Shown piece by piece: positions 19,206-32,436 of a stretch of DNA of 64,000 bases. The number at the start of each line of letters is the position of its first letter. The stretch's first letter is position 1. Below the pieces are notes generated by a model, which was not told the DNA's origin, searched no databases, and saw only the letters and a program-made list of their open reading frames with translations. Source of the stretch: Mesostigma viride (lineage: Eukaryota > Streptophyta > Mesostigmatophyceae > Mesostigmatales > Mesostigmataceae); NCBI GenBank assembly GCA_009746045.1, contig RPFO01000079.1, forward strand, positions 2,912,828-2,976,827. Reading direction: 5' to 3'. Position numbers and translations under genes: made by a program.

Positions 19206-21471
19206 TTAAGGGGTCCGGACGGACCGGAATTATTTCGCGCCAAAAAATTCGCGCCGGTACCCGGCACGTGAAATTGTGGTGCACGATGCGCGTAACCCTT
19301 GCGCCAAGTTGGCCATGGCGACGTGCGTTAGGTAATAAATGCAGTAATATGGCAATAAGACCGCAGAAAATTATGCAGATGCGTCAAATCAAAGTTTCAT
19401 CATGATCTTGCGTAGCCGAAGATGCATTATTGACGAGATCGATGCCATTTTTCATCCGCGTTTGCGAGGGGGTCTGGCCCGGAAATCTTGCCGCAACGAA
19501 TAAGCAGCAATACATGCCTACAGCGATAATTACAAAGGTTCTTAGTCCCTAGCGATGCAGAAAGCAACGTTCATTAACGGGGAGATTGAAAATGTTAAAG
19601 AACCTTTTATTTTATTACTTTTCCTCGTCATTTTCGGAAAGAAAACGCCAGGTCCTGCTTTATGCGCTGTCAACCCGTCCATGGGTGGCTGGCATTTCCT
19701 GCGCGCCTTGTCAGGAAAGATAGCATGCCATTGTACGTCTATTATCCAGTGGTTACCCCCGAAGTCTATTGCGTTTAGAAATCCCTTTATTCTAAGCTTT
19801 CAGCACGGTTTCCTGGAAGGGTGCGTTGTTTTGTTCGCCACTTGCTGCATGCACGTCTCTAGTTTTCCGGCAGCTTTCAACCGATTCGCTTACGTTATGC
19901 GTGGCAAGCTCTGAAATCCTGTCTAGGATTGGGTAATATCAAGGTAAGCTGCTACGTTAATGTAATGATATATGGAAGGATTTGGATGGCAGAGTGCTTA
20001 TATTGCATATTCAACACGTACCCCGGCATGCCTCGAGGGCGGCATGCAACAAGCTGGCGAGCATATGAACCGTGCGTCTCAACGTGCTGCATGGGAAACA
20101 AGGTGGCTATACTTCTCTTGCTGGCCATGCTTTGTATATGTGTAAGCTATGCTTACGTGTGTGTCCTCTTTAGATTTGTGGATCACAGCCACTATGCTTC
20201 ACAATCAATGTGCTCTCAAGGATGCTAGCCATGCTTATGAGGATGGCTGCAAGCCATTTCTCTTATGGCTTTGCTGTATTTCGTGTTTGCGCTTACAGTT
20301 CTGTTTTGTTGGTTGGTTTTTGAACGGGGTGATGTGAACCTGCAGGGTTAGAACATTGTGTTATTATTGCTGGTTGATTGAGGCATCATCCTCTACTCTA
20401 AGTCAGCATAGCACGTGTAGATGAGCATGCTGTTTATGCACCTTATTGTTGAGCATGGTTTACAACCATGGTGAGGTGTGGGGTGTGGCTAGCATGTACG
20501 AGTCACCCATCTAATCCCACATGTTTCTGTTGCTATTGAACGTTGCTTGGGCCTCTAAACATTTCTGTTATTACCAATGAAGATTGCCAACTATGCTACC
20601 ATAGTGTGGTGCTGCATGCTATGAATGACCTCTCTAGTACTCAAGGCTCATGCTCAGCTTGATCCTGCATTTGGTGGCTGTTTGTATAACTCAATTGGCA
20701 GCCGTCTATGTTAGGATTCTGATGATTTGTGGTGGGCAGGTGATGAAAAGGGTTATGTTTGAGCTCATGCCAGTCTATACTAGGGTTGAGGGGTGGCAGT
20801 TGAGGACACTAGTTTATGCCATCAGTCTAGCTCAGAATGACCTGAATTTTGATTCCAAGATAGTTTGCATGATAAATAACTTGCTGGCACCTTGTTTGCC
20901 CCACTTGGTGGTGGGCAAGGTTGTGATTGGTGCAGCCATTTGGCATAAAACCGTATTTTCGTGCATTTTTTTTTTTCATACAACAGAACATAACAGTTCA
21001 CATACGTGGTCAGAATGAGCTGAAAATTGGTCCCATTGATATTCCCACCCTGTGGAAGTTATTTTTGTCTCCCTGGGCCCAACCCATGCGTATTTGATTT
21101 GATTTTTTTTTTTTAGTCACAAAAAAGACGTATTTTTCGGTAAACTGCATAAGTATGCCCAGACGTGCGATTTTGGTGCTGCAAATTAGCTCCATTCTTT
21201 GGTCTGGGTGGGGATTTGACAAAAATGAGGTGTTTGGTCCACAAGTGTGGGGGGGTTGTCCTAGGCAATCCGTGCTTTTAGGGGGTGTGCGCGCTAAAAA
21301 TAGCTCCGTGCACATGTATGGTGATGGACCTTGAACTCAAAAAGTAGCCAGATGCATGCCCAAGGGTCATATTTATGGCCCCCCATCATAATTTGCATTG
21401 CCAGAATGGGTATTGAGTGCAAAACATGTGTATTCAATTTGGGGGGGTTCAGGTCCGTCCGGACCCCTTAA
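19206..21471. mobile_element. 2.26-kb DNA transposon with TTAA duplications
   Basis: Element 19210-21467 has perfect 16-bp inverted ends GGGGTCCGGACGGACC and is flanked by TTAA at 19206-19209 and 21468-21471, inside the 40-bp satellite. TTAA duplication is typical of piggyBac and Kolobok superfamilies. The interior holds no recognisable transposase; the longest ORF (19555-19914, 119 codons, hydrophobic) has no known motif, so the copy is probably non-autonomous. Confidence 0.8.
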
Positions 21472-21560
21472 TCCAACGGCGAAACATTTTTGACCAAAAT
21501 ATTTAGATTAATCCAACGGCGAAACAGTTTTGACCAAAATATCTAAATTAATCCAACGGC
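21472..21560. repeat. 40-bp satellite array, right part
   Basis: Continuation of the array at 18620-19205, two to three units, followed by TTTATATTTGTCCGACCTGTG, which also occurs near 18730, so a longer higher-order unit was duplicated. Confidence 0.8.
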
Positions 21561-21679
21561 GACCGGTAAGCAGCCAAAAGTATTTGAATCATATTTTATT
21601 TATATTTGTCCGACCTGTGTAGTTTTACGTTATAGTGCACCATTACCGCTCCCCAGCGGCTTGGACAGCCAGGGCGGCA

Positions 21680-22057
21680 CATTCTGACCTGGCCTGGCCC
21701 CAAGGACATTCCCAAAAGGGTAGGGAAACCTGTCACGAACTACGTTCAGATGTTGCTGGACGACCTAGTGGTCCCAGCCCAGTTTGAGCACCGCATCCAC
21801 TCTCTCTCCCGTCTTTGGACTGCCATGCAGGACAAGACGCGGTGGAAGAAGATTGTCAAGGCGCACACGCCCGACCCTGTGGGCAAGCCACCTCCCCCCA
21901 AGCGGAGGAGGCGTTTTGATGAGTAGTGCAGTTAGGATTTTCTAGATAGAGTTAGGATAGTTCGATCACGCGGCTTCCTCCACCCCATCCATCATGAAAT
22001 ATGTGCTACATGACCTCCCCACGGAGGCATGTTATAATTTAATTTTTTTTTTAATTA
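21680..22057 (+). mobile_element. 5'-truncated LINE 3' end (family B)
   Basis: An open stretch ends in a typical LINE ORF2 C-terminus (LTWPGPKDIP..., ...PVGKPPPPKRRRR) with stop TAG at 21924-21926. The 3' UTR ends in a hairpin ACATGACCTCC...GGAGGCATGT followed by AATTTAATTT and a T-rich tail. The same C-terminus and tail recur at 49540-49800 (+) and 52140-51900 (-). Confidence 0.75.
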
Positions 22058-22761
22058 CCGCTCCCGCAAGCACCTCCCAGCAACAACATAATTTGCGGTA
22101 GCGCAGCATTTACAATGGCAGTCGTTTTAACAAAAAGTTTTTCGGTCAAAAATTTTTGAATCATAGAATCGAGGAAGCGGCTTACCTCGAACTGCACTGT
22201 CGCCGTTTTCGATAAGTTTCCGGTGTGACTTTTTGGGGGTCCACTGCAAAATGCAGCGGACCTGACCCGACCTCGCGAAAATGCCCGCCCTTTTTCTGTT
22301 TTCCTGAAAAAATGGGCCGATTTCTTTAGGATAAAAAAATATCTACGTGAAGTAGATGAGTTATGAAGGCTCAAAATGAATTCGCTGTCCGTAATGTGTT
22401 CTCAGGACGGTCGCTAGGATTTTCACGGCCGCCATGGGTGCTGCGTGACTTTTTGCCTCGTCGTCACCTTCCCGCCCACCAGATTTTCGGGATCTCGCGC
22501 CAATTTGGTGACGGAGTAAGATGGTCGTTTTTGGCGGGGCACGGACCGTTGTGAAGTCATCAACTAATCTTCTGCGAAATTCATGCATTTTTCTAGCTTT
22601 TTAGATGCCATATCGATAGTACTCCGTGGCATAGTACTCCGTGGCATGCCTTTGCGCATGACACGCAAGTATTTACTTACTTATCAAATCTTTACACTAC
22701 AGTATAGCTGAAGTCCTTTTGCACTGCCTCTACACTGGTGACCGTGGCCCGCTCACTTCCA
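22058..22761. other. No gene recognised
   Basis: AT-rich start, then ordinary-looking intergenic DNA with short ORFs only; ATAGTACTCCGTGGC is repeated in tandem near 22615-22645. Confidence 0.5.
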
Positions 22762-22846
22762 TCCGTCCGTCCGTCCGTCCGTCCGTCCGTCCGTCCGTCC
22801 GTCCGTCCGTCCGTCCGTCCGTCCGTCCGTCCGTCCGTCCGTCCGT
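22762..22846. repeat. (CCGT)n microsatellite
   Basis: About 21 perfect tandem copies of CCGT, ending in related TTCG units. Confidence 0.97.
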
Positions 22847-23086
22847 TCCTTCGTTCGTTCATATATTAATTCATTATTGATGAATATGGTAGCCGTATAT
22901 CAAGTGCTTTATCATATTCATGCACAAGCACAACTTGCAACGGTAGATGTAGAAGCTTCAAGTTTCCTTAAAACTGCTGGTGCCCGCAACCTGCAAAAAC
23001 AAATGATTTGCTCTGATTATTGTACAGCTAAACATGGAGGGGGGTGGGAAGGGTCTATCATGTTGACAGCGCGGACTTCATGGTTG

Positions 23087-26000
23087 TCATCTGGATCCTT
23101 TGTCCTCCACCAGGATGCGCACGCGGGGCAGGATCTCCTCCAGCGTGCACACCTGCAAGACATCATACAACGTGTGGATTGTCTTCTGGTACTGGGGGAA
23201 CACAGACTCGAACCGAGCCAGTCGAGTGAGGACCTTCTGCATCACTGGCACAATGCGGGCAGGATCGTTCACCCCCAGTAGCCGCATGACCGTCTGCAGC
23301 AGCTGCCGACTGTACGCATACGCCTCACTTATGCTGTCCGATGCCTGCCTGTTCTTCTTCACTTCCGACACGCCCACGTCGCCACCGGGGCCCCCATCCC
23401 CACCCCCACCTCCACCCCCACCCCCACCCCCACCCCCACCCCCACCAGGGCCTTTCCGATTCCCACCAAAGACAGCGGGAGGGTGCTCCTCCTGCAAGCC
23501 CAGCTGGGCCGCCTCTCCTTGATCCAGAAGCCGCCGACACACTGCTTCCAGGCACACCGCGGTGCCTGCAGACGGCCGCAACCCCAGCATGCTGCGCAGC
23601 GCCTGCAGCAAGTTTGCCGCCTCCTCCTTGGCCTGGTACGCCGATGTCACCGCGGGCAAGATGCCCTCCAGGTGCGGCACGTCCAACAGGCGCATGACGT
23701 GGGCCACCACGCGGTGGAGCGGCGTCGCGTTGGGGCTGGATTTGAGGGCTGACTCGGCCCCACGGAACGCAGCCACCTGGGCCGCATGTTCCTGCTCAAA
23801 TCGGACCAGCTCCGTCACCGCGACCGCCGCCATCGGTAGGCTCATTCTGGCATCCCTGGCCGAGGATGGTGGCGGTGACAATGCCTCCGCCGACATGTTA
23901 ATTCTAGCACCGTTAAGGGTATCCATATGCCGCTTTGCCAGCTCAGCCATGATGACGCGCTGGAACTCCCTCAGCGTCACCAGCTGGCGCAGCTCCTGCA
24001 TCCAGGTCTTGAGGATAGCCGGGACGTCCGATGGTGCTGGCGGCCGGTACGCCCAGGGCTCGCCCTTGCTGCCATCATCACCACTCCAGGCATCTCCGAC
24101 ATTTCCTGGACGATGCGGTGGCAGCTGCTCCCTGATCCTGGTTACCATTCCACCTCCCCCGTCCCCTTGCTCCTGCTGGTGTGGCACTCCCCTGGTCGTC
24201 TTGGAATCGGACATTTGGGAGGGTCTGCCGCCCAGAGACTCTGATCCAGCTGCTGAAACACTTGTGGGGGGGGCGTACGATGACTGTGCCAGCGACTGCC
24301 CGGCAGCCGCCAGCAGTAGTGGCCGCATGCGCGCCTCCCCCTCCACCACCACCCCGCACACCTCGCTGATGAAGCTCTCCATGCGGGGGATCGCTGCTAC
24401 CGCACGGCACAGCTTGGCCACCGCGACAGGCGCCGCCGTGACGTCGCGCAGCTCCAATAATACACACACGTCCACCAGGAGATCTGTCGCGGTGCCGGGG
24501 GGCAGTAGCTCCGCAGACCCCAGCCCAAGCCGGTGCACCTCCTTGTCACGTCGGATCTGGTCACGTGCGGACACCGGGCGAGGCGCGGCGATGCGAGAGG
24601 GGCGCCCGTTGAGGCCCACGGTCCTTCCCCTATTGTTGCGGGCATTTCCCCCAGGCCCCTTGGTGCCGGATGCCAGCCCCGTGTCCCAGCCAGGTTCATG
24701 GCCATCCTCGCCCTCCTCGTCACTGCCCAGCATCCCTGCCCTGGAACCGCGCAGAGCAGCCACCCCTCCATGATCCTTGTTGGCCAGACTCTCCTGGCCG
24801 CGCCTGTCGTCGTTACGGCGGTTCCCCCCCTCCCTTCCCTTCAAGCCATCCTCACCATCATCACCATCACCGTAACCACCCTCATCGTCACCACTCTCCA
24901 ACGCCTCCCACTCCTCCCGATCCAGGTGCCCGTCCACTCCCCCGCTGCCCGCCTCCCTCCCTTTCAACCGCCGTACCAGCCGCCAGAGGTTATCCGCCCG
25001 TCGCTGCAGCGCCCGCACCGCCTTGACGCTCGGCCTGGACGCCAGCTCCGCCACCAGCTCCCCATTCTCCTCCAATAAGGACGATACTCTCCGCTCGGCC
25101 GCCGCCGCCTGCACCTCCGCCTCCTTGACCCCATTCTCCCTGGCAGTTTCTGACAGGGCGAGCTTCCCTTCCAATTCCCTTATCCTAGCCTCGGCCACCG
25201 CGGCGCGTTCCATCTCCTCCCCTTGGCTGAGGCTGCGCCACCCCTTGGACTTGTCCTTCCGGATGATAACATTCTCCAGCTCTCGCGTGTGTGCCAAGAG
25301 GGAGGACACCTCGGCCCTTAAGCCATTCATCTCCTCTTGCATCGCTGCCTGCTTGGCCTCATACAGGCCCACAATGTCCTGTGGCCGCAGCTGCCGCAAG
25401 ACAGCGCCCAACGCCGGCGATGACAACCCACTGCCCCCGGCCCCACTGCCCCCTGGGCTGGTCCCGCTAAGACTGCCTGCGTCCCTGACACGCCCCTTGG
25501 GATCCGGTGACGATGCTGACGACATCTGCTGATGGGGGATGGCGTGCCTGCCACCGCCACCGGCTCGCATCGCCCGCTGTATACTGGCATACGTCTCCTT
25601 CTCCTTGATCCTCCTCCTTCCCTCCTTCTCCACCATCTCCCTCAGCTTGTCCTTGAGCCGCTCTAGCTCTCCCTCACGCGCCCGCGCCAGGTGCTCTGCC
25701 TGCGCCACCGCGCGAGTAATGTCCGCCAGCGCCGCCTCGTGCTTGTGTTGCCGCGAGGCTGCCGCAGCAACCGCTTTGTCCCTCTCCTCCTTGACACGCC
25801 TCAGGTCCCTTGTGGCGGACACCAGCTGCCCCTCCAGCTGGCCCTTCTCGCGGGCCGCTCTGTCGAGCTCCCTCGCCAGCGCGTCGGCTTGCGCCTGGGC
25901 ATCCCTCGTGTCTGTCAGCAATTGCTGCACGAGGGCGTCACGTCGTCGCTGGTGGAGCAGCACCTCCTTGAGGGCGGCGTGGAGGCAGCGGGTGAGGGAG

Positions 26001-29000
26001 TCCTGCTGCCACTGCTGCTGGTTCTTCTTCGGCGGCTGATTTTGCTGCTGGCGGTGTTGCTGCTGATGATGATGCGGAGGAGGAAAAGGATGATGGGTAG
26101 GAAGTTGACCCTGAGGGCCTCGCTGGTCTCCCTGTCTCCAGGGATCATGATGATGAGGGTCCTCTCCAGCATCAAATGATGTCGATGACGGACTTGGAGA
26201 CCTGGCCGCCGTCCCACCCCCGCTACAACCATCCTCCAAGACGTCTCCCTCTGATCTGGTGGTGGGTTCGTAGCCATCACTGGCACCTCCATGGGAGCAC
26301 CCATCCATGCCCCTTCCCCCGGGCTTGATCATGCTGGTCTCCGTAACAAAAGACGATGTGGCGTCGTCCAGCAGTATGGGCGCGTAGCCGCCGCCGGCCA
26401 GCATCTGGTTGATCTGCTGCAGCTCAAAGGGGGAGATGGCCGGGGGCCATTGTGGATTGCTGTCATCTGTCCCCTTGGATGCACCATCCCCACCACCATC
26501 CCCGGCTATGTCTGAGTAGCCAGAAGCGTCCTGGGTCCCGCTCCCATGCCCCCCAACCCCCTTATCCCCTTCCCTATCTCCAGTCCCATCCACATCAGCG
26601 TCAACACCGCCTGTCACATCCCACCCATCCCCGTAGTTCCCTGCCCGCACGCCAGCTGGCAGGCGCGATGCCATGAGGCCGTTTGAGACCAGACCACTGT
26701 CATCCGACACAGCCCCACCACCATACGCGTGGTCACTAGCCCCATCAAGGCCAGCCCCATCTACCACACGCAACACCGCGGGATCCTGGTCATGGGAGGG
26801 CTCTTGCACTGGGCGTGGGGGCAGGTGACGGTAGTTGGGACCCTGGCCCTGGTAGCCCATCCCGCCCTGGGACGTGGGCAACGCGTCGCCAGGGACCCGA
26901 CAGGCCTCCCCCCTGGCAGGGAGCCCCACGCTGGCACCGAGACGAAGATACTCGTCGGTTGATTCTGCCGAGGGCACAGGCCTACCCCCCGCCGTCACAG
27001 GTCGACGAGAGGGCACCGGCAATGGAGGATGAGAGGCCGTTAGAGCCGACAAGTGTGAGTCACTGTAACCACGTGGGTCACTGTAACCATCTAGGTCATG
27101 AAAACTGCCCCTTGATGGGTCAGCGTGATGCCCCTCACCTTGCCGCGTGCCTGGCAGAGCCTGTTCCGATAACCCAAACCCACGTGGAAGCATCGCCCCC
27201 AATCTTCCATGGCCAGGATAAGCCCCTCTAGCTTGGGACAGTTCCAACCCGAGGGATGCGTCCACCCCCTGATCCTCCTGTGTGGTGATGCTGCCATCTG
27301 CACCGTTGGCGTGGTGGTTGCTGCTGCCCCCGCCCCCGTGTGCCAGCTCGTGTAAAACCGAGTGGTTCGCGCTGGTCCCGTACGAGGACGAGGTCATGGA
27401 CTCTCGCAGGCTGGTGATCTGTGAGCGCAGCTCCTTGGTGCCCTGCAGGGGAGAGCGAGGACGGATGGCGCACGCATAACAAGCCAGGAGGGACGGCGTA
27501 AGCATAACACGGTAAGCATGACAGCGTGGAGTGATGGCGTGCGGCGTGGCGAAGAGTGACGGGGTAAGCGTGACGGCGTGGAGTGTGTGTGCGGTGACAT
27601 GCCGTCGTGGTAGTAAATATTACACTGTGGCGGTGTGGGGGGTGCGTGTGTGGGTGGGTGTTGACATGGCATGAAGGTAGACCAGGCGAGCGCAGCGGTG
27701 AGAATTTAGGATAGAGTCTAAGGTTCAAATTACAGGTCTACGGTCACTATAGTAATACAAGGGTCGTCGCCCGTTCAAGCAGGAGAAGGGGCAGTCTGTT
27801 CAGGGGTCATCCATATATAAAGTGCCCAGACAAGACAAAGACAAGAGGAAACAATGGGGAGCAAAGGCGTTGTGTTGGCTCCCCATCAACCTTCGCCCGA
27901 AAGAGCTCCTTTTTGCTCATTACGTCAATAAATTGGCCAGTGTACGCCTGGTCTGCTTTATAATATCCTGCCACTCTGGCGGAAACGGGTTCAGAGGGCC
28001 ATGAATGAACTTCACGCCCCTACGTTGCAAGGCCCTTGGCCACAGCTCTGGCCACAGAATCTCTAGTCACCACTTCCGCAACATTCGAAACAAAGTCGCC
28101 TGATAAATTCTCTCAAAAGCCTTGGGCAGGATGCCATGCTGTGGAAAGCGGCGCGCGAGCCAATTGCTCCCCCCATCGCTTTCCACAGTCACTTCTCGTG
28201 ACCGGACGACCCTACCCCTCCGCACGCCAGCCATCGTCATGTCTGCCCACTGCCGACTAGCATACCCACACACATCCGGGTAGGCAAACGGTGAAAAACA
28301 ACACTGGCCAGCAAACGGTAGTAGACAGTCGTGGAGGCCTGCGGTTTTGTTAACCCAGGGCCTCTGGTTGTCGTCATGCCAAGCAGGCAACAAACATATC
28401 ATATCAAAGATGACAACATTGCGGTGACAAAGACCCCGTGCTTCCGCCGCGCAAACCGCAACCACATCATATTGGTCAGGGGGATGGGTATCTAGGTTTG
28501 CTTTGGCAACAAGGGCACCTCATCAAACCTTACCCAGGTTACATGAGCAAAGAGTGGTGACTAACCATTGCCAGTTCTCATGACTGTCAAACTGTACCCA
28601 GATACAGCAAAAGGAGCATTTAAGTTTTAGTAAACCATTCTGGTAACAGACCTCCCTCATGAAACTACATCAACGCTACATGATTAAGAGTGTGTGATAT
28701 TCGCAACTGTCTAGGCTTTGGTGGCGAGCCACAACCCACCTCATCAAACTGCACTGACAGAGCCTGCATCTCCCGCGCAAACTCGCTCAGATGACTGCCC
28801 TCGTGCCCGCGCCCATCGCCCATACCCCTGCCATTGCCGCCCACCATCACATCCACCAGGGTACCGGCCGCCGCTGCCGTCCCATCCATTGACGGTGCAG
28901 ATGACCCCACGCCACCGGTAACGTCCTGCACCGAAGACCCAACCGCACCGGTGACATCCTCCCATCTCTGCCACTGCCTCGCTACCCCATGATCGAGCAA

Positions 29001-29935
29001 CGGCTCCTCACCCCCCGGCCCATCTTCATATTCATGCGCGTCAACCCCAGCAAAAGACAACAATGCCGGCTCCATCACAACCGCTGCCCCTGCACCTGCC
29101 ACATGGCTTGTCGAGCTAACGGCTGCCGCCGCAAACGTCGCTCCCCGGGTAGCCCATGGCCGTGGGGGCTTGGAATCACCCACCCGGGGGTGGCCCGCCA
29201 CCCCCCCCTGGGAACGACCCTGGGCCGCCTCCCCCAGGGGGCCACGTGGCGGCAGCACCCCATGGCTGTACCCGATCGTTACGTTGCCGGCAGCTTCCAG
29301 CGCAGGAACCGCGCTGGCCTCCGTCACCAGCGAGGGGGGCATGCCCCCAACTAGGCTGACCTGGCCATTGGTGGAAGAGGAGGTGGCAGCGAGATCACTG
29401 TTCCTGGCACTGCTGAGGCCAGGGTCCCTCACAGTAGTTGCATCGCGGGTTCGGGCGTCACGGGTCGGGGCACGCTCGGTAGGAGTGTCACGGGTGGGCG
29501 CTTCGTTGATAGGGATTCGGCTGTCCTTTGCCGCCTCATACAATCCGGCACCTTGGTCACCCATGTTGGCCAAGGCATCATGTGGGTAGCTGCCGCCCCC
29601 TGCTAGCACGCCAGCTGTACGGCGGTCGTCCCTCAAGTCGCCGTCACCCTGGGAGGGTGGTCCCAGAGTGGTGCCATAGCGCTCGATTGAGACTGGGCTC
29701 GTGGAGCCGGTCTCATCCTCATCATCGAAGACGTCGTCTTTCTCGCCTCCTCCGTCGGCGGTGCTATGACCGCTGCCATCACTGGTGTCGTCGTTAACAT
29801 TATTGTCGCCCATGTCATCGCCGGCAGTGGTGCTGCCGCTGCTGTTGTCGATGAGGTCGTCATTGTGGGCGCCTACGAGGCTGCAGCGGCGGAGCAGGTC
29901 GTCCACACGGGACAGGTCGATGTCCGGCAGGGAGT
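23087..29935 (-). CDS. CEP70: CEP70-like centrosomal coiled-coil protein (5' end not resolved)
   Basis: Two long exons are supported: 29935-28740 (acceptor CCCCGCAG, donor GAG|GTGGGT) and 27442-23087 (acceptor CCCTGCAG), joined in phase, giving about 1849 residues to TGA 23087-23089. Earlier exons must lie above 29936. The N-terminal half is low-complexity, rich in Gly, Ser, Asp and His. A long coiled coil occupies about 26000-25570 and shorter ones about 25350-25000. The last 230 codons (about 23780-23090) match the CEP70 C-terminal domain: paired helical repeats such as RLLDVPHLEGILPAV and DVLQVCTLEEILPRV. A poly-Gly run (23401-23450) interrupts them. CEP70 acts at centrosomes and basal bodies and binds gamma-tubulin and microtubules. 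The animal protein has about 600 residues, so this one is about three times longer. Confidence 0.75.
27443..28739 (-). other. CEP70-like intron holding an unclassified ORF
   Basis: The intron contains a frame on the gene's own strand, open from 28519 to a TGA at 28067-28069 and then again to TAA at 27920. Composition looks coding (Trp, Cys, Pro spread evenly, WLARRFPQHGILPKAFERIY). The family is not recognised. It could be a relic of a mobile element or an unannotated alternative exon. Confidence 0.4.
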
Positions 29936-30071
29936 CTGCGGGGAGCGAGACGACACAGCAATGGAGGGGAAGAAATCAGACGCTGTTTTCTTTGGGTTAT
30001 GTACATGTCAACGAGACAAACAGCCAATATAGGGCAATGGGCCTCTGCAAGGGATAGGAAGGGATGATGGG

Positions 30072-30396
<325 letters not shown>

Positions 30397-30820
30397 AGTA
30401 TGTGTGTGTGCGTGTGTGTGTTGACACACATGTTGACACACATCATGCTGTGAGCTACGCAGACATAGTCATGGTCGGGCAAGAAGTCTTCAGGGGCAAA
30501 AAGGGCACCAGGTTGGCAAGAACAGATCCATGAGGCAACCAGTAGAGGCGAAGACCCGCAACAAAGTATTCCAGATCATGTCTGCCTCTGTACCAGGCAC
30601 GTAAACTAACTCACGTTCCGGTCGATGGAATAAAGTAAGAGTGTGCAATGTGCGTTTGCGTGATTGATGAGCTACGTGAGCGATGGTCCATGTTGGGCAA
30701 GGAGTTCATGGGGAACAGAGGGGACACACCTACATAAAGAAATGATGGATATATAGGCACATGATGGATATGTAGGCGGGTGATGGATGTGCAGGCAGGT
30801 GATGGATGTGTAGGCATTAT
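30397..30820. other. Probable 5' part of the CEP70-like gene or intergenic DNA
   Basis: No exon could be assigned with confidence. A short degenerate repeat of GATGGATGTG near 30740-30810 leads into the AACTG array. Confidence 0.4.
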
Positions 30821-32406
30821 AACTGAACTGAACTGAACTGAACTGAACTGAACTGAACTGAACTGAACTGAACTGAACTGAACTGAACTGAACTGAACTG
30901 AACTGAACTGAACTGAACTGAACTGAACTGAACTGAACTGAACTGAACTGAACTGAACTGAACTGAACTGAACTGAACTGAACTGAACTGAACTGAACTG
31001 AACTGAACTGAACTGAACTGAACTGAACTGAACTGAACTGAACTGAACTGAACTGAACTGAACTGAACTGAACTGAACTGAACTGAACTGAACTGAACTG
31101 AACTGAACTGAACTGAACTGAACTGAACTGAACTGAACTGAACTGAACTGAACTGAACTGAACTGAACTGAACTGAACTGAACTGAACTGAACTGAACTG
31201 AACTGAACTGAACTGAACTGAACTGAACTGAACTGAACTGAACTGAACTGAACTGAACTGAACTGAACTGAACTGAACTGAACTGAACTGAACTGAACTG
31301 AACTGAACTGAACTGAACTGAACTGAACTGAACTGAACTGAACTGAACTGAACTGAACTGAACTGAACTGAACTGAACTGAACTGAACTGAACTGAACTG
31401 AACTGAACTGAACTGAACTGAACTGAACTGAACTGAACTGAACTGAACTGAACTGAACTGAACTGAACTGAACTGAACTGAACTGAACTGAACTGAACTG
31501 AACTGAACTGAACTGAACTGAACTGAACTGAACTGAACTGAACTGAACTGAACTGAACTGAACTGAACTGAACTGAACTGAACTGAACTGAACTGAACTG
31601 AACTGAACTGAACTGAACTGAACTGAACTGAACTGAACTGAACTGAACTGAACTGAACTGAACTGAACTGAACTGAACTGAACTGAACTGAACTGAACTG
31701 AACTGAACTGAACTGAACTGAACTGAACTGAACTGAACTGAACTGAACTGAACTGAACTGAACTGAACTGAACTGAACTGAACTGAACTGAACTGAACTG
31801 AACTGAACTGAACTGAACTGAACTGAACTGAACTGAACTGAACTGAACTGAACTGAACTGAACTGAACTGAACTGAACTGAACTGAACTGAACTGAACTG
31901 AACTGAACTGAACTGAACTGAACTGAACTGAACTGAACTGAACTGAACTGAACTGAACTGAACTGAACTGAACTGAACTGAACTGAACTGAACTGAACTG
32001 AACTGAACTGAACTGAACTGAACTGAACTGAACTGAACTGAACTGAACTGAACTGAACTGAACTGAACTGAACTGAACTGAACTGAACTGAACTGAACTG
32101 AACTGAACTGAACTGAACTGAACTGAACTGAACTGAACTGAACTGAACTGAACTGAACTGAACTGAACTGAACTGAACTGAACTGAACTGAACTGAACTG
32201 AACTGAACTGAACTGAACTGAACTGAACTGAACTGAACTGAACTGAACTGAACTGAACTGAACTGAACTGAACTGAACTGAACTGAACTGAACTGAACTG
32301 AACTGAACTGAACTGAACTGAACTGAACTGAACTGAACTGAACTGGACGGAACTGGACGGAACTGGACTGGACTGGACTGAACTGGACTGAGCTGAACTG
32401 AACTGA
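30821..32406. repeat. (AACTG)n pentanucleotide satellite
   Basis: 305 consecutive perfect AACTG units (30821-32345), then about 60 bp of degenerate units (GGACGG, GGACTG). The 633-codon minus-strand ORF across it encodes only the repeat pentapeptide pattern and is not a gene. Confidence 0.98.
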
Positions 32407-32436
32407 AGATTTACCTTTTCCTTTGGCTATGGAGGT

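Noticed and set aside
19555..19914. 119-codon ORF inside the TTAA element as a transposase
   Set aside because: Hydrophobic, no DDE-type acidic pattern or zinc finger, and far too short.
30821..32345. Telomeric repeat
   Set aside because: AACTG does not resemble TTTAGGG-type or other known telomere units, and host genes lie on both sides.
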